Below are positions 8,084-16,964 of a stretch of DNA of 64,000 nt, piece after piece. The notes beneath the pieces are model-generated. The model did not search any database. It worked only from the letters and a program-made list of their open reading frames with translations, and had not been told where the DNA came from. A program made the translations under genes and the position numbers. How positions within the stretch are numbered: position 1 is the stretch's first letter; each line of letters starts with the position of its first letter. The DNA comes from Paenibacillus cellulositrophicus (GTDB taxonomy: Bacteria > Bacillota > Bacilli > Paenibacillales > Paenibacillaceae). Where the stretch lies: contig NZ_CP045295.1 of the NCBI RefSeq assembly GCF_009363095.1, positions 2,542,001 to 2,606,000 of the forward strand, read 5' to 3'.

Positions 8084-8626
8084 CTAAACCAGGCTTAACT
8101 CGCTTTTCAACCGCTCCAGCTGCATAAAATGGTGCCGGTAATGCATCTCAACCAGTAAAAACCACTCCTTGGCGCTTAACGGCCCAAAACGTGGATGCGG
8201 GATCTTATATTGTTCAGGTTCCTGACTCAAAGCAGGCTCCGTCCGCTTCATCCGTTCCACTACACTCCGGAGCCCTTCGATAATCTGCTCCTTGCTCTCC
8301 GGCTGCTGCGGGGTGTACTGCGGCGAAGCCGGGACCCGGACCCGGACCGGCGGAAAGCTACCCAGCTCGTATACCTTCCTGCCAATCTCCGTCTTGTCCT
8401 CCGCGGTGGAGAGTGCCGGCCCGTTGCCGGCCAGACAGCTATCGACATGCTGAAGATGCATGAACTGCGCCGTTTGAATCAAATGGATATACATCTGCCC
8501 AATCGACCATTCTTCCTCGTTCGTTTTTATCAGCAACTGCTCCATATCAAAGTTCTTCAGTTCAATCAAATACCGTTCTACCGACGTCTCCAGATCCTGC
8601 AATGCGTTCGCTGTGCTTTTCAACAT
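8084..8626 (-). CDS. DinB family protein
   Basis: A 180-residue four-helix-bundle protein of the DinB/YfiT-like superfamily. The three His metal-ligand positions are visible: one in MYIHLIQTAQF near residue 48, and two spaced H-x3-H in EMHYRHHFMQL near the C-terminus. Some members are bacillithiol- or mycothiol-dependent transferases and others are DNA-damage induced; a specific reaction cannot be assigned. It lies downstream of a WYL regulator on the same strand, but a terminator hairpin (8671-8704) separates them, so it probably has its own promoter. Confidence 0.85.
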   Translation of the reverse strand: MLKSTANALQDLETSVERYLIELKNFDMEQLLIKTNEEEWSIGQMYIHLIQTAQFMHLQHVDSCLAGNGPALSTAEDKTEIGRKVYELGSFPPVRVRVPASPQYTPQQPESKEQIIEGLRSVVERMKRTEPALSQEPEQYKIPHPRFGPLSAKEWFLLVEMHYRHHFMQLERLKSELSLV

Positions 8627-8670
8627 GGGAACAACTCCTCTTTATTTATGGATTTTCTCCCATTATAAAA

Positions 8671-8704
8671 AACCGCTCCTGACAACAGCGTGTCAGTAGC
8701 GGTT
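8671..8704 (-). terminator. Terminator overlapping the WYL stop codon
   Basis: Arms AACCGCTCCTGACA and TGTCAGTAGCGGTT pair at 13 of 14 positions around ACAGCG. The WYL stop codon lies inside the hairpin. A near-identical hairpin occurs at 28063-28098. Confidence 0.65.
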
Positions 8705-9640
8705 TAATATGTTTTTGGCCTCGATCTGAATTTGGCGGCGGAAGGATTCCGGCTCCAGCACGACAACCGCCCCGCCCCACCCGAGGATATAGGGGAGCAG
8801 CTCCTCCGGCTGACGCACTCGAAAGGTGACCCGCAGTCCGTCCTCCCGTTCTTCCATTTCCTCCATATAAAAATGCGTGGTCTCGGCGATTTTGTCGGCG
8901 ATATCCGGATTCGCCCGAACCACCACCCGTAAGTTGCGGTCATCGGGCGGCTGGTAACGATTCAAATCGAATCCGGCCGGCATGGCAAAGCCCTCCTCGA
9001 GCACGGCAAGCTCCGTCATCCGCGACAACCGGAAATGGCGGATATCCTGCCGCAGGTCGCAGTGAGCGACCAATGTCCAATTCCCCTGAACGAGCGTCAG
9101 TCCGTATGGAGCCGCCTCCCTTATATTCATCCGGCTCCCGTCCGTTTCTGGGTATTTTTTTAAATACGCAAACCTGATTTTGCGGCGCTCCAGAATCGCA
9201 CGCCGAATTTGTCCGAGATAGTCCTTTTCCTTCCGGCTGGTTACCGGCTCGCCGGCTTGGAGAAGGCGCATCGTTTCCCGCACTCGCATAGAATCAGCGC
9301 GTACCGGCTCCGGCAGAACCGCTTCAATTTTGCGTTTGGCCGCCTCCGCCACCGGGCTGTAGTCCGCATCCAGTCTTTGCTCGATAAAGTCCGCGCCCAT
9401 CAGCAGGGCCACGGCCTCTTCCGCCGTGAAGCTGACCGGAGGCAGGAAATAGCCCTCCATCAGGGAATAGCCCTGCCCGGGAGCCCCGGCAATCGGAACC
9501 CCCGCTTCGCTTAGTGCCTGAATATCGCGGTAGATCGTCCGGACGCTCGTTTCGAACCGGGCCGCCAAATCCTCTGCTCTGACCAGCTTGTTTCGCTGCA
9601 GCTCCAGCGTAATGGCGAGCTGCCGTTCCGTTTTGTTCAT
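8693..9640 (-). CDS. YafY-type HTH-WYL transcriptional regulator
   Basis: A 315-residue regulator. The N-terminal winged helix (RAEDLAARFETSVRTIYRDIQALSEAGVPI), a linker with GYFLPPVSFTAEEAVALL, the WYL domain around KIRFAYLKKYP...REAAPYGLTLVQGNWTLVAHC and the C-terminal WCX-like segment are all present. WYL proteins sense nucleic-acid or nucleotide-like ligands and often control DNA-damage or defence genes. The ATG at 9640 follows GGGGGAGAGAAC; a longer frame to 9709 lacks such a site. It sits 43 bp from a TetR gene on the same strand and ahead of a DinB gene, its plausible partner. Confidence 0.88.
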   Translation of the reverse strand: MNKTERQLAITLELQRNKLVRAEDLAARFETSVRTIYRDIQALSEAGVPIAGAPGQGYSLMEGYFLPPVSFTAEEAVALLMGADFIEQRLDADYSPVAEAAKRKIEAVLPEPVRADSMRVRETMRLLQAGEPVTSRKEKDYLGQIRRAILERRKIRFAYLKKYPETDGSRMNIREAAPYGLTLVQGNWTLVAHCDLRQDIRHFRLSRMTELAVLEEGFAMPAGFDLNRYQPPDDRNLRVVVRANPDIADKIAETTHFYMEEMEEREDGLRVTFRVRQPEELLPYILGWGGAVVVLEPESFRRQIQIEAKNILNRY

Positions 9641-9683
9641 GTTCTCTCCCCCGCTGCTTTCATCAGACGATTTGTATTCCTTG

Positions 9684-10298
9684 TCATCCGTTTTTTCGAG
9701 ACAGGGCATCCCAGATGCTCATCAACTGAGTGATGGCTGCATCAATTTGTTTGAACGGGATACCGTCTCTCGCCTGCGTCGATATGCCAAGGAGAAAGGT
9801 GTCGAACAAAGTCACCAGCATGGGAACATCCACTGTATCGGGCAGCTCACCATTGGCAACTGCCCGTTCGATGCAGTCCTTAATCCCGTCCCGGTTTTTT
9901 TCCCGCTCCTTGGCCAGCATTTCTTGGATATGCTGGTTCTCGGGCGAACAGCTTATACCGGATAACACCACCAAACAACCCAGTGGATGAGAGACTTCGG
10001 TCTGCATACGCGCCGAGCGGCGCAGGCCTTGTTCGATGGCGGCTTTCGGTGCCAAACGCGGATCATGAAAGCTCTCCATCACCCGGCCGTAAGTTGCTTT
10101 ATACCGCTCCACCGTCTCGCGGAACAGTGCCTCTTTCGATTCAAACGCAGCGTAAAAACTCGCGGCGGATATATGCCCCATCGCCGCGCGCAATTGGGCC
10201 AGCGAAGTGGATTCAAAGCCGTGCTCCCAGAACAGAAACATTGCGGCAAGTACAGCCTCGTCCCGATTAAACGCACGGGGGCGTCCTGTCCGTGGCAT
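9684..10298 (-). CDS. TetR/AcrR family transcriptional regulator
   Basis: A 204-residue repressor with an N-terminal HTH (RDEAVLAAMFLFWEHGFESTSLAQLRAAMG then SAASFYAAFESKEALFRETVERY) and a helical ligand domain resembling the TetR C-terminal group with HPLGCLVVLSG. It is divergent from the frameshifted MFS exporter. The 127-bp gap holds that gene's promoter flanked by two direct repeats TNATCGATCCRGAANTT, likely operators. By analogy with AcrR/QacR-like pairs it probably represses the exporter. The inducer is unknown. Confidence 0.9.
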   Translation of the reverse strand: MPRTGRPRAFNRDEAVLAAMFLFWEHGFESTSLAQLRAAMGHISAASFYAAFESKEALFRETVERYKATYGRVMESFHDPRLAPKAAIEQGLRRSARMQTEVSHPLGCLVVLSGISCSPENQHIQEMLAKEREKNRDGIKDCIERAVANGELPDTVDVPMLVTLFDTFLLGISTQARDGIPFKQIDAAITQLMSIWDALSRKNG

Positions 10299-10326
10299 AC
10301 GATTACCCCCTTCATGAATTTTATAC

Positions 10327-10397
10327 TAATCGATCCAGAAGTTCTTGACAAGTCAGCCGGGCTGAACTTAATATATGGAATGATCGATCCGGAAATT
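10327..10397 (+). promoter_or_regulatory. MFS promoter flanked by TetR-type repeats
   Basis: TTGACA (10345-10350), a 17-bp spacer and TTAATA (10368-10373) form a good sigma-A promoter. Two direct repeats, TAATCGATCCAGAAGTT (10327-10343) and TGATCGATCCGGAAATT (10381-10397), lie 54 bp apart on either side of it. Confidence 0.55.
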
Positions 10398-10425
10398 ATG
10401 TTGCCATTCGAAGGAGGTCACTCAC

Positions 10426-11630
10426 TTGTCCCATATGTCATCTTCCACGGAAGTGGTCCAGCCGGCATCCGTCCCAGCCAGGCTTCCCTGGCTGGCGCTG
10501 CTGGCGCTTGCCATGACCGGTTTTATCTGTATTCTCACGGAAACCATTCCGGCCGGGCTGCTGCCGCACATCGTGGAAGGGCTGAATATTTCCAAAGGAA
10601 TGGCGGGTCAGCTCGTCACCCTGTATGCCATCGGCTCGCTTGTTGCAGCCATTCCGTTTGCCATGTTTACCGCCGGTATGAGGCGGCGTCCGCTGCTGCT
10701 CGCCATTATTGCCGGTTTTTTGGTATTCAACACCATTACCGCTATTTCGAGCAGTTATGCCCTGACACTTGTAGCCCGTTTTTTTGCCGGTGTGGCCGCC
10801 GGTGCGGCGTGGGGCATGATCGCCGGGTACGCGCGGAGGATGGTACCGGATGCTTTAAAAGGCCGTGCTCTGGCAGTCGCCATGGTAGGGACGCCGATTG
10901 CTCTTACCTTCGGCGTACCGGCCGGAACCTTGCTCGGCGACCTGATCGGCTGGCGGGCCGTATTTGGGCTTATGTCCCTTCTGACCCTTGTTCTCATGGT
11001 TTGGGTGCTGTGGAAGGTGCCGGATTATACCGGGCAGCCCGCAGACGAGCGCATGACGATGGGTCAAGTGTTTGTATTGCCCGGCATCCGCCCCATTCTT
11101 ATGGTGGTACTCACCTGGATGTTGGCCCATAATATCCTATATACGTATATTGCGCCGTTTCTCGAGCGTTCCGGGCTGGGCAGCCGCGTTGATCTGGTCC
11201 TTCTGATCTTTGGTCTCGCGGCGATTGTGTCTATCTGGATCGTCGGTTTGCTCATCGACCGCAAGCTGCGCCTGTTGACGCTGCTCAGTCTGCTTGGTTT
11301 TGCGCTGGTTTCGGTCGCATTGTGGGTTGGCGGCACATCGGTACCGGTCGTCTATGCCGCGTCGCATTGTGGGGACTTACCTTCGGCGGAGCAGCTACGC
11401 TGCTGCAAACCGCCCAAGCGAATGCAAGCGGCGAAGAAGGCGTGGACATCGTGATGCCCATCAATACGACCGTATGGAATCTGGCCATCGCCGGCGGGGG
11501 CATCGTCGGCGGGGCCTTGCTGGAGCTCATCGGCGTCCAGTCGTTTCCGGCCGTGCTGCTGATTCTGCTGCTGATCGCTTGGATCATCGCATGGAGCGCG
11601 AAGCGGCATGGCTTTCCAGGAAAAAGATAA
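10426..11630 (+). pseudogene. MFS transporter, frameshifted
   Basis: Two overlapping frames together give one ordinary ~400-residue MFS exporter. The first (from TTG at 10426, ribosome site AAGGAGG 8 bp before) reads to about 11360 as a normal protein with the motif TAGMRRRPLLL. It then turns into nonsense and stops at 11454. The second frame carries on from GTC-GCA-TTG at about 11361 as VALWGLTFGGAATLL and ends at 11630. One base is missing near 11358-11362 (GCC-GCN-GTC expected). Either the gene is inactive or the assembly has a one-base error; the rest is intact. It is divergent from the TetR gene and followed 40 bp later by an aldo/keto reductase. Confidence 0.82.
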
Positions 11631-11670
11631 TCGTCTTTGTCCTATCCCACTGTTAAAGGAGAAATACACG

Positions 11671-12630
11671 ATGAAAACTTTTCAGTTAAAAAACATAACG
11701 ATCCCGGCTGTAGCCCTCGGTACCTGGTCCTGGGGGAACGGCGCCAACGGAGGAGATGCGGTTTTCGGGAATGACCTGACTGCCAAGGATCTGAAGCCCG
11801 TATTTGATGCGGCGATGGATGCCGGATTAAATCTATGGGACACAGCCGCAGTTTACGGCATGGGCGCTTCGGAGACGATTCTGGGCCAGTTCATCCGCGG
11901 GAGAGATGACGTCCTGATCTCAACAAAATTCACGCCCCGCGGCGAGCAGACAGACGAGGCTGTTGAAGAATTTCTCGCCGGGAGCTTGCAGCGGCTTGAA
12001 AGGGATCATACCGACGTGTATTGGATCCACAATCCGAAAGACGTCCAGCGGTGGACCTCTAAGCTGATCCCGTTGATGAAGAGCGGAAAAGTTAAATACG
12101 CAGGGGTTTCCAATCATAATTTGGAGGAAATCAAGCTCGCCGCGGACATTTTGGCTCAAGAGGGGCTTCAGCTCTCAGCCGTTCAAAACCATTACAGTCT
12201 GCTCTACCGTTCCTCGGAAGAAGCCGGCATTATTGAATACTGCAATGCCAATGATTTGATCTTCTTCTCCTATATGGTGCTGGAGCAAGGGGCGCTGACC
12301 GGGAAATATGATACAAAACATCCTTTTAAAGCAGGGACCCGCCGAGGAGATGCCTTCGATGAGAAGGTACTTGCCAAGCTGGAAGCTCTGATCGGGGTAA
12401 TGAGAGAAATCAGCCTCCGTCACCATGTTGAACCTGCTGAAATCGCCATTGCCTGGGCAATCGCCAAAGGAACGGTGCCGATTATCGGCGTGACGAAACC
12501 GTCCCATATCGTCAGCGCCGTGTCGGCTATGGACGTCCAATTATCGGATGCTGAAATCGAAGAACTAGAACGGGCCGCCAAGTCAACCGGCGTGGAAATT
12601 CGGGGTGCATGGGAAAAGAGCATGATATAA
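11671..12630 (+). CDS. Aldo/keto reductase
   Basis: A 319-residue (beta/alpha)8 NADPH-dependent oxidoreductase. The catalytic tetrad is visible: Asp in LWDTAAVYG, Tyr in the same motif, Lys in ISTKFTP and His in VYWIHNP. The cofactor region IAKGTVPIIGVTKPSHI is near the C-terminus. It reduces aldehydes or ketones; the substrate is unknown. The ATG at 11671 follows AAAGGAGAAATACACG; upstream in-frame ATGs fall inside the MFS gene. It lies between an exporter and an XRE/MmyB regulator; a similar reductase/XRE pair is at 29467-31346 with the gene order reversed. Confidence 0.9.
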   Translation: MKTFQLKNITIPAVALGTWSWGNGANGGDAVFGNDLTAKDLKPVFDAAMDAGLNLWDTAAVYGMGASETILGQFIRGRDDVLISTKFTPRGEQTDEAVEEFLAGSLQRLERDHTDVYWIHNPKDVQRWTSKLIPLMKSGKVKYAGVSNHNLEEIKLAADILAQEGLQLSAVQNHYSLLYRSSEEAGIIEYCNANDLIFFSYMVLEQGALTGKYDTKHPFKAGTRRGDAFDEKVLAKLEALIGVMREISLRHHVEPAEIAIAWAIAKGTVPIIGVTKPSHIVSAVSAMDVQLSDAEIEELERAAKSTGVEIRGAWEKSMI

Positions 12631-12694
12631 TTGATGGTCTAGACTCTACATGGCTGTTGTCGGCCTACTTGGAAACGCAAGGGTGGTGACGTAC

Positions 12695-13555
12695 ATGAAA
12701 ATGAAAACAAATCGTTCTTCATCTCCATTGGGTGATTTCATCAAATCGCGCAGGGAACGGCTGCAGCCTTCTGAAGCGGGGATCCAGCCGCTGCCCGGAA
12801 GAAGGCGTACCCCAGGGCTTCGGCGGGAAGAGGTCTCGTATCTTGCCAATATGAGCGTGACTTACTACACCTGGCTGGAGCAAGGCAGAGAAGCTAATCC
12901 TTCGCCGGAAGTGCTGTTAAATATCAGCCATGCGCTGCAGCTCGACGAAGACGAGCAGAAGCATCTGTTCGATTTGGCCAATGTGGACCCGGCAAGCGCC
13001 GGCGCCGTTCCGATCAGCGAGGAACCGGATCCCGATGTGCTGCAGCAAATCGTCGATCAACTGTGGTACCCTTCGTTCATCACGGATGCGGGCACGGATG
13101 TGATCGCCTGGAACCGCGCCGCAGAACTGGTCATCGCCGACTTCGGCCGTATGCCGGAGAATGAAAGATATATGCTGAACATTATATTTTTCAAGGAGGA
13201 TTACCGTAAACGGCTTGTGAACTGGGAAAGCTTCGCCCGTTACTCGGCGGCGGTGCTGCGGGCAAGCTTTGACCGAAGCCAAGACAACCCGTTGTATATG
13301 GAACGTTTCGAACGCTTGAGACGGGAAAGTGAGGAATTTGAGCACTTCTGGAACCTCTACGAAGTCAAGCAAAAGCGTGTAACCACCGCTTTGTTTCGCC
13401 TTCCGGACGGTCAGGAAATGGAGTTTATGCTCCATTCGGCGGCCGTCATAGACGGCGACCCGGACCTGCACTGGTGTTTCTTCGTGCCGGTACCCGGTTC
13501 AGGCACGGAGGAGAGGTTAATGTCTCTGCTGGAACAAGACTCGCTGCCTCAATAG
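12695..13555 (+). CDS. XRE family regulator with MmyB-like ligand domain
   Basis: A 286-residue protein. The N-terminal XRE HTH holds the family signature [29 protein letters not shown]; the C-terminal part is the PAS-like MmyB ligand-binding domain (QLWYPSFITDAGTDVIAWNRAAE, then a helical tail ending in DLHWCFFVP). MmyB-type regulators bind fatty-acid-like ligands and control adjacent dehydrogenases or reductases. The ATG at 12695 follows AAGGGTGGTGACGTAC. It is downstream of an aldo/keto reductase and upstream of an SDR, all forward. It is a paralogue of 29467-30288. Confidence 0.88.
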   Translation: MKMKTNRSSSPLGDFIKSRRERLQPSEAGIQPLPGRRRTPGLRREEVSYLANMSVTYYTWLEQGREANPSPEVLLNISHALQLDEDEQKHLFDLANVDPASAGAVPISEEPDPDVLQQIVDQLWYPSFITDAGTDVIAWNRAAELVIADFGRMPENERYMLNIIFFKEDYRKRLVNWESFARYSAAVLRASFDRSQDNPLYMERFERLRRESEEFEHFWNLYEVKQKRVTTALFRLPDGQEMEFMLHSAAVIDGDPDLHWCFFVPVPGSGTEERLMSLLEQDSLPQ

Positions 13556-13704
13556 AGCAGATCCTATCTCGTCTGGATTGCAGGTGGACATTCGGCTCAT
13601 GATCGTAGACTGTTACTCCCGTTAATAGTATAAACATGCTGTGGCTAGCGCCCTTCCGCTGCTCGTATGATACAAAGGAATACAGCGATTGGAGGGCATT
13701 TCGC

Positions 13705-14577
13705 ATGCAAACATGGTTTATTACAGGAGCGTCAGGAGGCTTGGCTTCGCGCATCACCCGCCGGTTGCTTGAAAGAGGCGACCGTGTAGCCGTAACGGTG
13801 CGCAAGCCGGGCGTGCTGGACGATCTGAAAGCTCAATATGGTTCCCGATTATGGCAGGCTCATTTGGATCTGACGAACCCGCAGCAAATTGTTGAGGTGA
13901 TCGAACGGGCATGGGAGGAACTCGGCACGATCGATGTGTTTGTCAATAACGCAGCCTATGGATTGTACGGTGCAGTGGAGGAAGCAAGCGACGGGCAGAT
14001 CGAGCATCTGTTCAAGACCAACGTCCTCGGATCACTGCGCGCAGCCCGTGCCGTCCTGCCTTTTTTCCGCAAACAGGGCAGCGGGCACATCGTGCAGATA
14101 TCGAGCATGGCGGGGCATTATTCCACGCCGGGAATGGGGCTGTATTGTTCTTCCAAATGGGCGGTCGAGGGCGCCTTTGAAGCGCTGGCCAAGGAAGCCG
14201 CGCCGTTCAATATTAAGACGACTATCGTGGAGCCGGGCGGAATCCGTACGAATTTCATTACGAGCAATGCGGTATTCGGAGAACGGATGGACGTATATCG
14301 GGACAAGGAGGCAGGCCAATTCGTCAGCTTGATGAAAGGGGAACTGCCGGGCATCGATATGAGCATGTTTAATCAAATGGTTGTCGGCGATCCGGATAAA
14401 ATGGCGCAGCAGATCATCCGCCGCGTCGATCAGGGAGACGGTCCGATCCGGATGGCTCTGGGCAGCGATGCCTATGAGCAAATCCGGGAAGCTCTGCTGG
14501 ACAGATTGGCCGCGCTTGACGCGCAGAAAGAACTCGCTTATTCCACGGACGCGGATGATGTGGTACGGCAGACATAA
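13705..14577 (+). CDS. SDR family oxidoreductase
   Basis: A 290-residue short-chain dehydrogenase. TGASGGLA is at residues 7-14, NNAAYG in the middle, and the catalytic Ser-Tyr-Lys is in SSMAG...YCSSKWAVEG. A longer C-terminal segment than the classical 250-residue SDR holds the residues that close over substrate. The ATG at 13705 follows TTGGAGGGCATTTCGC; an earlier in-frame ATG at 13636 has no such site. It is the likely target of the XRE/MmyB regulator just upstream. The substrate is not predictable. Confidence 0.88.
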   Translation: MQTWFITGASGGLASRITRRLLERGDRVAVTVRKPGVLDDLKAQYGSRLWQAHLDLTNPQQIVEVIERAWEELGTIDVFVNNAAYGLYGAVEEASDGQIEHLFKTNVLGSLRAARAVLPFFRKQGSGHIVQISSMAGHYSTPGMGLYCSSKWAVEGAFEALAKEAAPFNIKTTIVEPGGIRTNFITSNAVFGERMDVYRDKEAGQFVSLMKGELPGIDMSMFNQMVVGDPDKMAQQIIRRVDQGDGPIRMALGSDAYEQIREALLDRLAALDAQKELAYSTDADDVVRQT

Positions 14578-14580
14578 TGA

Positions 14581-14613
14581 TGAAAGCCACTCCAGACCCT
14601 GGGGTGGCTTTCA
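14581..14613. terminator. Bidirectional terminator
   Basis: TGAAAGCCAC and GTGGCTTTCA pair perfectly, with an inner CCA/TGG, between the convergent SDR and pentapeptide genes. Confidence 0.65.
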
Positions 14614-14630
14614 TGGTTTTATCTGTTATC

Positions 14631-15035
14631 CTACTCTCTCTGTTCCGCAGGAACATGCTTTTGGATTAATTCTTCGATGTTGATCCCATTGATGACCAAT
14701 CCTGATATGTCGCAGTTTTGAAAATTGGCGTTCGTAAAATCACAGTCGGTGATCCGCCCGTTACGGAAGCTGCAGTCTGAAAAACGGACGCCCTCCTTGT
14801 TGTGTTCTGCATCAGGATTGCTTGGATCTCCGTAGCCGATGGATTGAAAAAGTGCGCCGCCCCATTGAGCACCGTCAATGGCGAGTTCGCTCAAATTCGC
14901 ATCGGAAATATGCATTCCCGTCAAATTCACATCGTTCATGCTCATCCCGCTGCCATTGCAGCATTGAATTTCCGTTTCACTGAGGTCGCAGCAATTGAAG
15001 CTTGAATGGCTTAAATTTTGTTGTTCAAATTTCAA
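14631..15035 (-). CDS. Pentapeptide repeat protein
   Basis: A 134-residue protein built of A(D/N)LxN-type repeats: LSHSSFNCCDLSE, VNLTGMHISDANLSELAIDG, VRFSDCSFRNGRITDCDF, TNANFQNCDISG. This predicts a right-handed quadrilateral beta-helix. Larger relatives (Qnr, MfpA) mimic DNA and protect gyrase; this short one cannot be assigned that role. It has an unusual share of Cys. The start is a TTG at 15035 preceded by AGAGGTATGCATT. It lies 94 bp downstream of the ECF41 sigma gene on the same strand, so read-through is possible. Confidence 0.85.
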   Translation of the reverse strand: MKFEQQNLSHSSFNCCDLSETEIQCCNGSGMSMNDVNLTGMHISDANLSELAIDGAQWGGALFQSIGYGDPSNPDAEHNKEGVRFSDCSFRNGRITDCDFTNANFQNCDISGLVINGINIEELIQKHVPAEQRE

Positions 15036-15129
15036 AATGCATACCTCTTTCCCACCTGGAATTTTTAACCATATGGGATATTCTACATGTTGTTTCCGAA
15101 ACCCTTTTTATGTCTGCCAAAAAAAGCCG

Positions 15130-16065
15130 TTACGGGGTCACATGCTGCAGTTTATCCGGATTCGTGACCATAAACATACGGACAGGCCGTGAGTCGTTGT
15201 CAAACTGGAAGGACAGCACCGCAAAGAGCTCGTCGCCTCGGTTCAACCGCAGGCCGGGCTGCCCGTTGACGTCGATCAGCAGCTGATTCTCCGGCTTGAT
15301 ATTTCCCGGGGCAATCCCTTGAAGGAAGGCCAGGATGCGATTGCTGCCGATGATCGGGAAGATCGCCGAGCGAACCTTGCCGCCGCCATCCGTGTACAAT
15401 CGGGCATCATCCGCAAGCATGCCGACAAATTCCCTGAAATCGCCGGAATTCGCCGCTGCCATAAAAGCGCGGGATAGCATTTCCGCATGCTTGGCCTGGT
15501 CGGAAGTGACGCGAGTGCTTTCTACAGGCACAGCAATCGGCGGCTCGGCGGCCGCTTTCTCCTCCCGCTCCGAAACCGGCGCGGTGCTGACCTTCTGCTT
15601 CGCCCGACTGTACAGCTTCCGGCAGTTCGCATCGCTTTTATCCAGCAGCTCGGCGATATCCCGGTAATCGTAATCGAGCGTTTCCCGGAGAATGAAGACG
15701 GCTCTCTCCACCGGCGACAGCTGTTCCAGAAGGACGAGCAGCGCGTAGGAGACCGATTCGGCTTGGATCGCTGCGGTTTCGGGAGTCTGACCTGCATCAG
15801 CCGTCTCAGGTTCCGGCAGCCAAGGGCCGGTATATACTTCGCGTGTTTTACGGGCCGACTTCAGCATATTGATGCTCCGATTGGTCACCATTTTAAGCAA
15901 ATAGGCCTTCATGTTTAAAATATGATCGGTCTGCATCGTTTCCAGCTCAATGAAAATGTCCTGCACAATATCCTCGGCGTCCGTGAGCGACCCCAGCATT
16001 CGGTAGGCGATGCTGCTCAGCAGCGGCTTATACTCTACATATAAACTGGATGTATCTGTTGTCAT
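15130..16065 (-). CDS. ECF41-type RNA polymerase sigma factor
   Basis: A 311-residue ECF sigma factor. Region 2 (YKPLLSSIAYRMLGSLTDAEDIVQDIF) and region 4 (LSPVERAVFILRETLDYDYRDIAELL) are followed by a fused SnoaL-like C-terminal domain. The ECF41 hallmarks DGGGK and NPDKL are both present; in ECF41 proteins this domain controls core binding in place of an anti-sigma factor. The ATG follows GGAGATGGATAG. It is 80 bp downstream of an azoreductase gene whose upstream region carries a TGTCACA-N16-TGTC element, so the pair likely forms a self-activated operon. Confidence 0.9.
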   Translation of the reverse strand: MTTDTSSLYVEYKPLLSSIAYRMLGSLTDAEDIVQDIFIELETMQTDHILNMKAYLLKMVTNRSINMLKSARKTREVYTGPWLPEPETADAGQTPETAAIQAESVSYALLVLLEQLSPVERAVFILRETLDYDYRDIAELLDKSDANCRKLYSRAKQKVSTAPVSEREEKAAAEPPIAVPVESTRVTSDQAKHAEMLSRAFMAAANSGDFREFVGMLADDARLYTDGGGKVRSAIFPIIGSNRILAFLQGIAPGNIKPENQLLIDVNGQPGLRLNRGDELFAVLSFQFDNDSRPVRMFMVTNPDKLQHVTP

Positions 16066-16145
16066 CTATCCATCTCCGTCCCCGCTCTTTTCCGCTTATT
16101 GTAACATAGCCTACGTGAATCCGGGGCTGACGCCCTTACGATGAA

Positions 16146-16814
16146 TTACTTGCTCCCTGCCTGATTGGACACTTGCATTCCCTGATGTGCCAAAGAGGCC
16201 GCCGCAGATTCGGCTTCTTGAAATGCCTTGGCCAGCACCTCATCCCTCTTCAAGGAATGATTGCCCTGTGCCCGGATGATTTGATAGTCGACGCCCATAA
16301 AATTAAACATCGATTTCAAATAACGATGGGAGTACTCAACCTCCGTGTACCAGTCCTGGTTCGTATAAATCCCGTCGCTTGCCTGAATGACGACAACGTT
16401 CCGGCCGTCGGTCAACAGACCGATCGATCCCTTGTCTGTATAGGCGAAGGTCTCTTTGGCAATCAGGATGTTATCCATATAATCTTTGAGCTTCGAAGGA
16501 ATATTAAAGTTATGCAGCGGCATGGCGATGACGTACCTCTTGGCGCTCTTGAACTGCCGAAGGATATCCGACATCCGGGAAGTGAGCCGCTGCTCTTCTT
16601 CCGTTAAGTGCTCATTTTTTTGCATTTTTTCCTGTGCGCTGAAAAATAATCGATCAATGCAGGGCACATCTTCCGAATACAGATCAATTTGTTCGATAGG
16701 CCCCTCCGGATTTAGATTTCGATAAGCTTCTAAAAAGTGCCGGAGCACGGTCAAGCTTACGGATGAAGCGTCCTCCACTTTCGGATGCGCATTAATGACA
16801 AGCAGCTTTTCCAT
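16146..16814 (-). CDS. azoR: FMN-dependent NADH-azoreductase
   Basis: A 222-residue flavodoxin-like NAD(P)H:quinone/azo reductase. The FMN phosphate loop region INAHPKVEDASSVS is near the N-terminus, followed by the flavin contact MPLHNFNIPSKLKDYMDNI and the glycine-rich TDGRNVVVIQASDG; the C-terminal GVDYQIIRAQG matches AzoR proteins. It reduces azo dyes and quinones with two-electron chemistry, a thiol/quinone-stress defence. The start follows CCAGGAGGGAGAG. It lies ahead of the ECF41 gene in the same orientation, and an ECF41-type promoter (16853-16879) lies upstream. ECF41 genes are known to sit beside oxidoreductases. Confidence 0.88.
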   Translation of the reverse strand: MEKLLVINAHPKVEDASSVSLTVLRHFLEAYRNLNPEGPIEQIDLYSEDVPCIDRLFFSAQEKMQKNEHLTEEEQRLTSRMSDILRQFKSAKRYVIAMPLHNFNIPSKLKDYMDNILIAKETFAYTDKGSIGLLTDGRNVVVIQASDGIYTNQDWYTEVEYSHRYLKSMFNFMGVDYQIIRAQGNHSLKRDEVLAKAFQEAESAAASLAHQGMQVSNQAGSK

Positions 16815-16852
16815 AAATTCTATCTCTCCCTCCTGGTTTCAACACTATTGAA

Positions 16853-16879
16853 GACAATTCACAATTTGATTTTGTGACA
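16853..16879 (-). promoter_or_regulatory. ECF41-type promoter upstream of azoreductase
   Basis: On the minus strand, TGTCACA (16879-16873), a 16-bp spacer and TGTC (16856-16853) match the published ECF41 layout TGTCACA-N16-CGTC except for one base in the -10. It lies 39-65 bp upstream of the azoreductase start. Confidence 0.6.
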
Positions 16880-16895
16880 AGACGGAGAAATTATT

Positions 16896-16927
16896 CAAAA
16901 AAAAGCGGCCGGTCACAAAACCGGCTG
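16896..16927 (-). terminator. Terminator of the TelA operon
   Basis: On the minus strand a GCCGG/CCGGC stem with an 8-base loop is followed by an eight-T run. It ends the TelA operon just before the azoreductase promoter. Confidence 0.65.
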
Positions 16928-16964
16928 TCTTCGCACTTTCAATATAGAGTTTCCATGAAACCGG

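Noticed and set aside
9987..11132. 381-codon + frame over TetR and MFS genes
   Set aside because: Overlaps two clear genes in other frames, no family match, no ribosome site.
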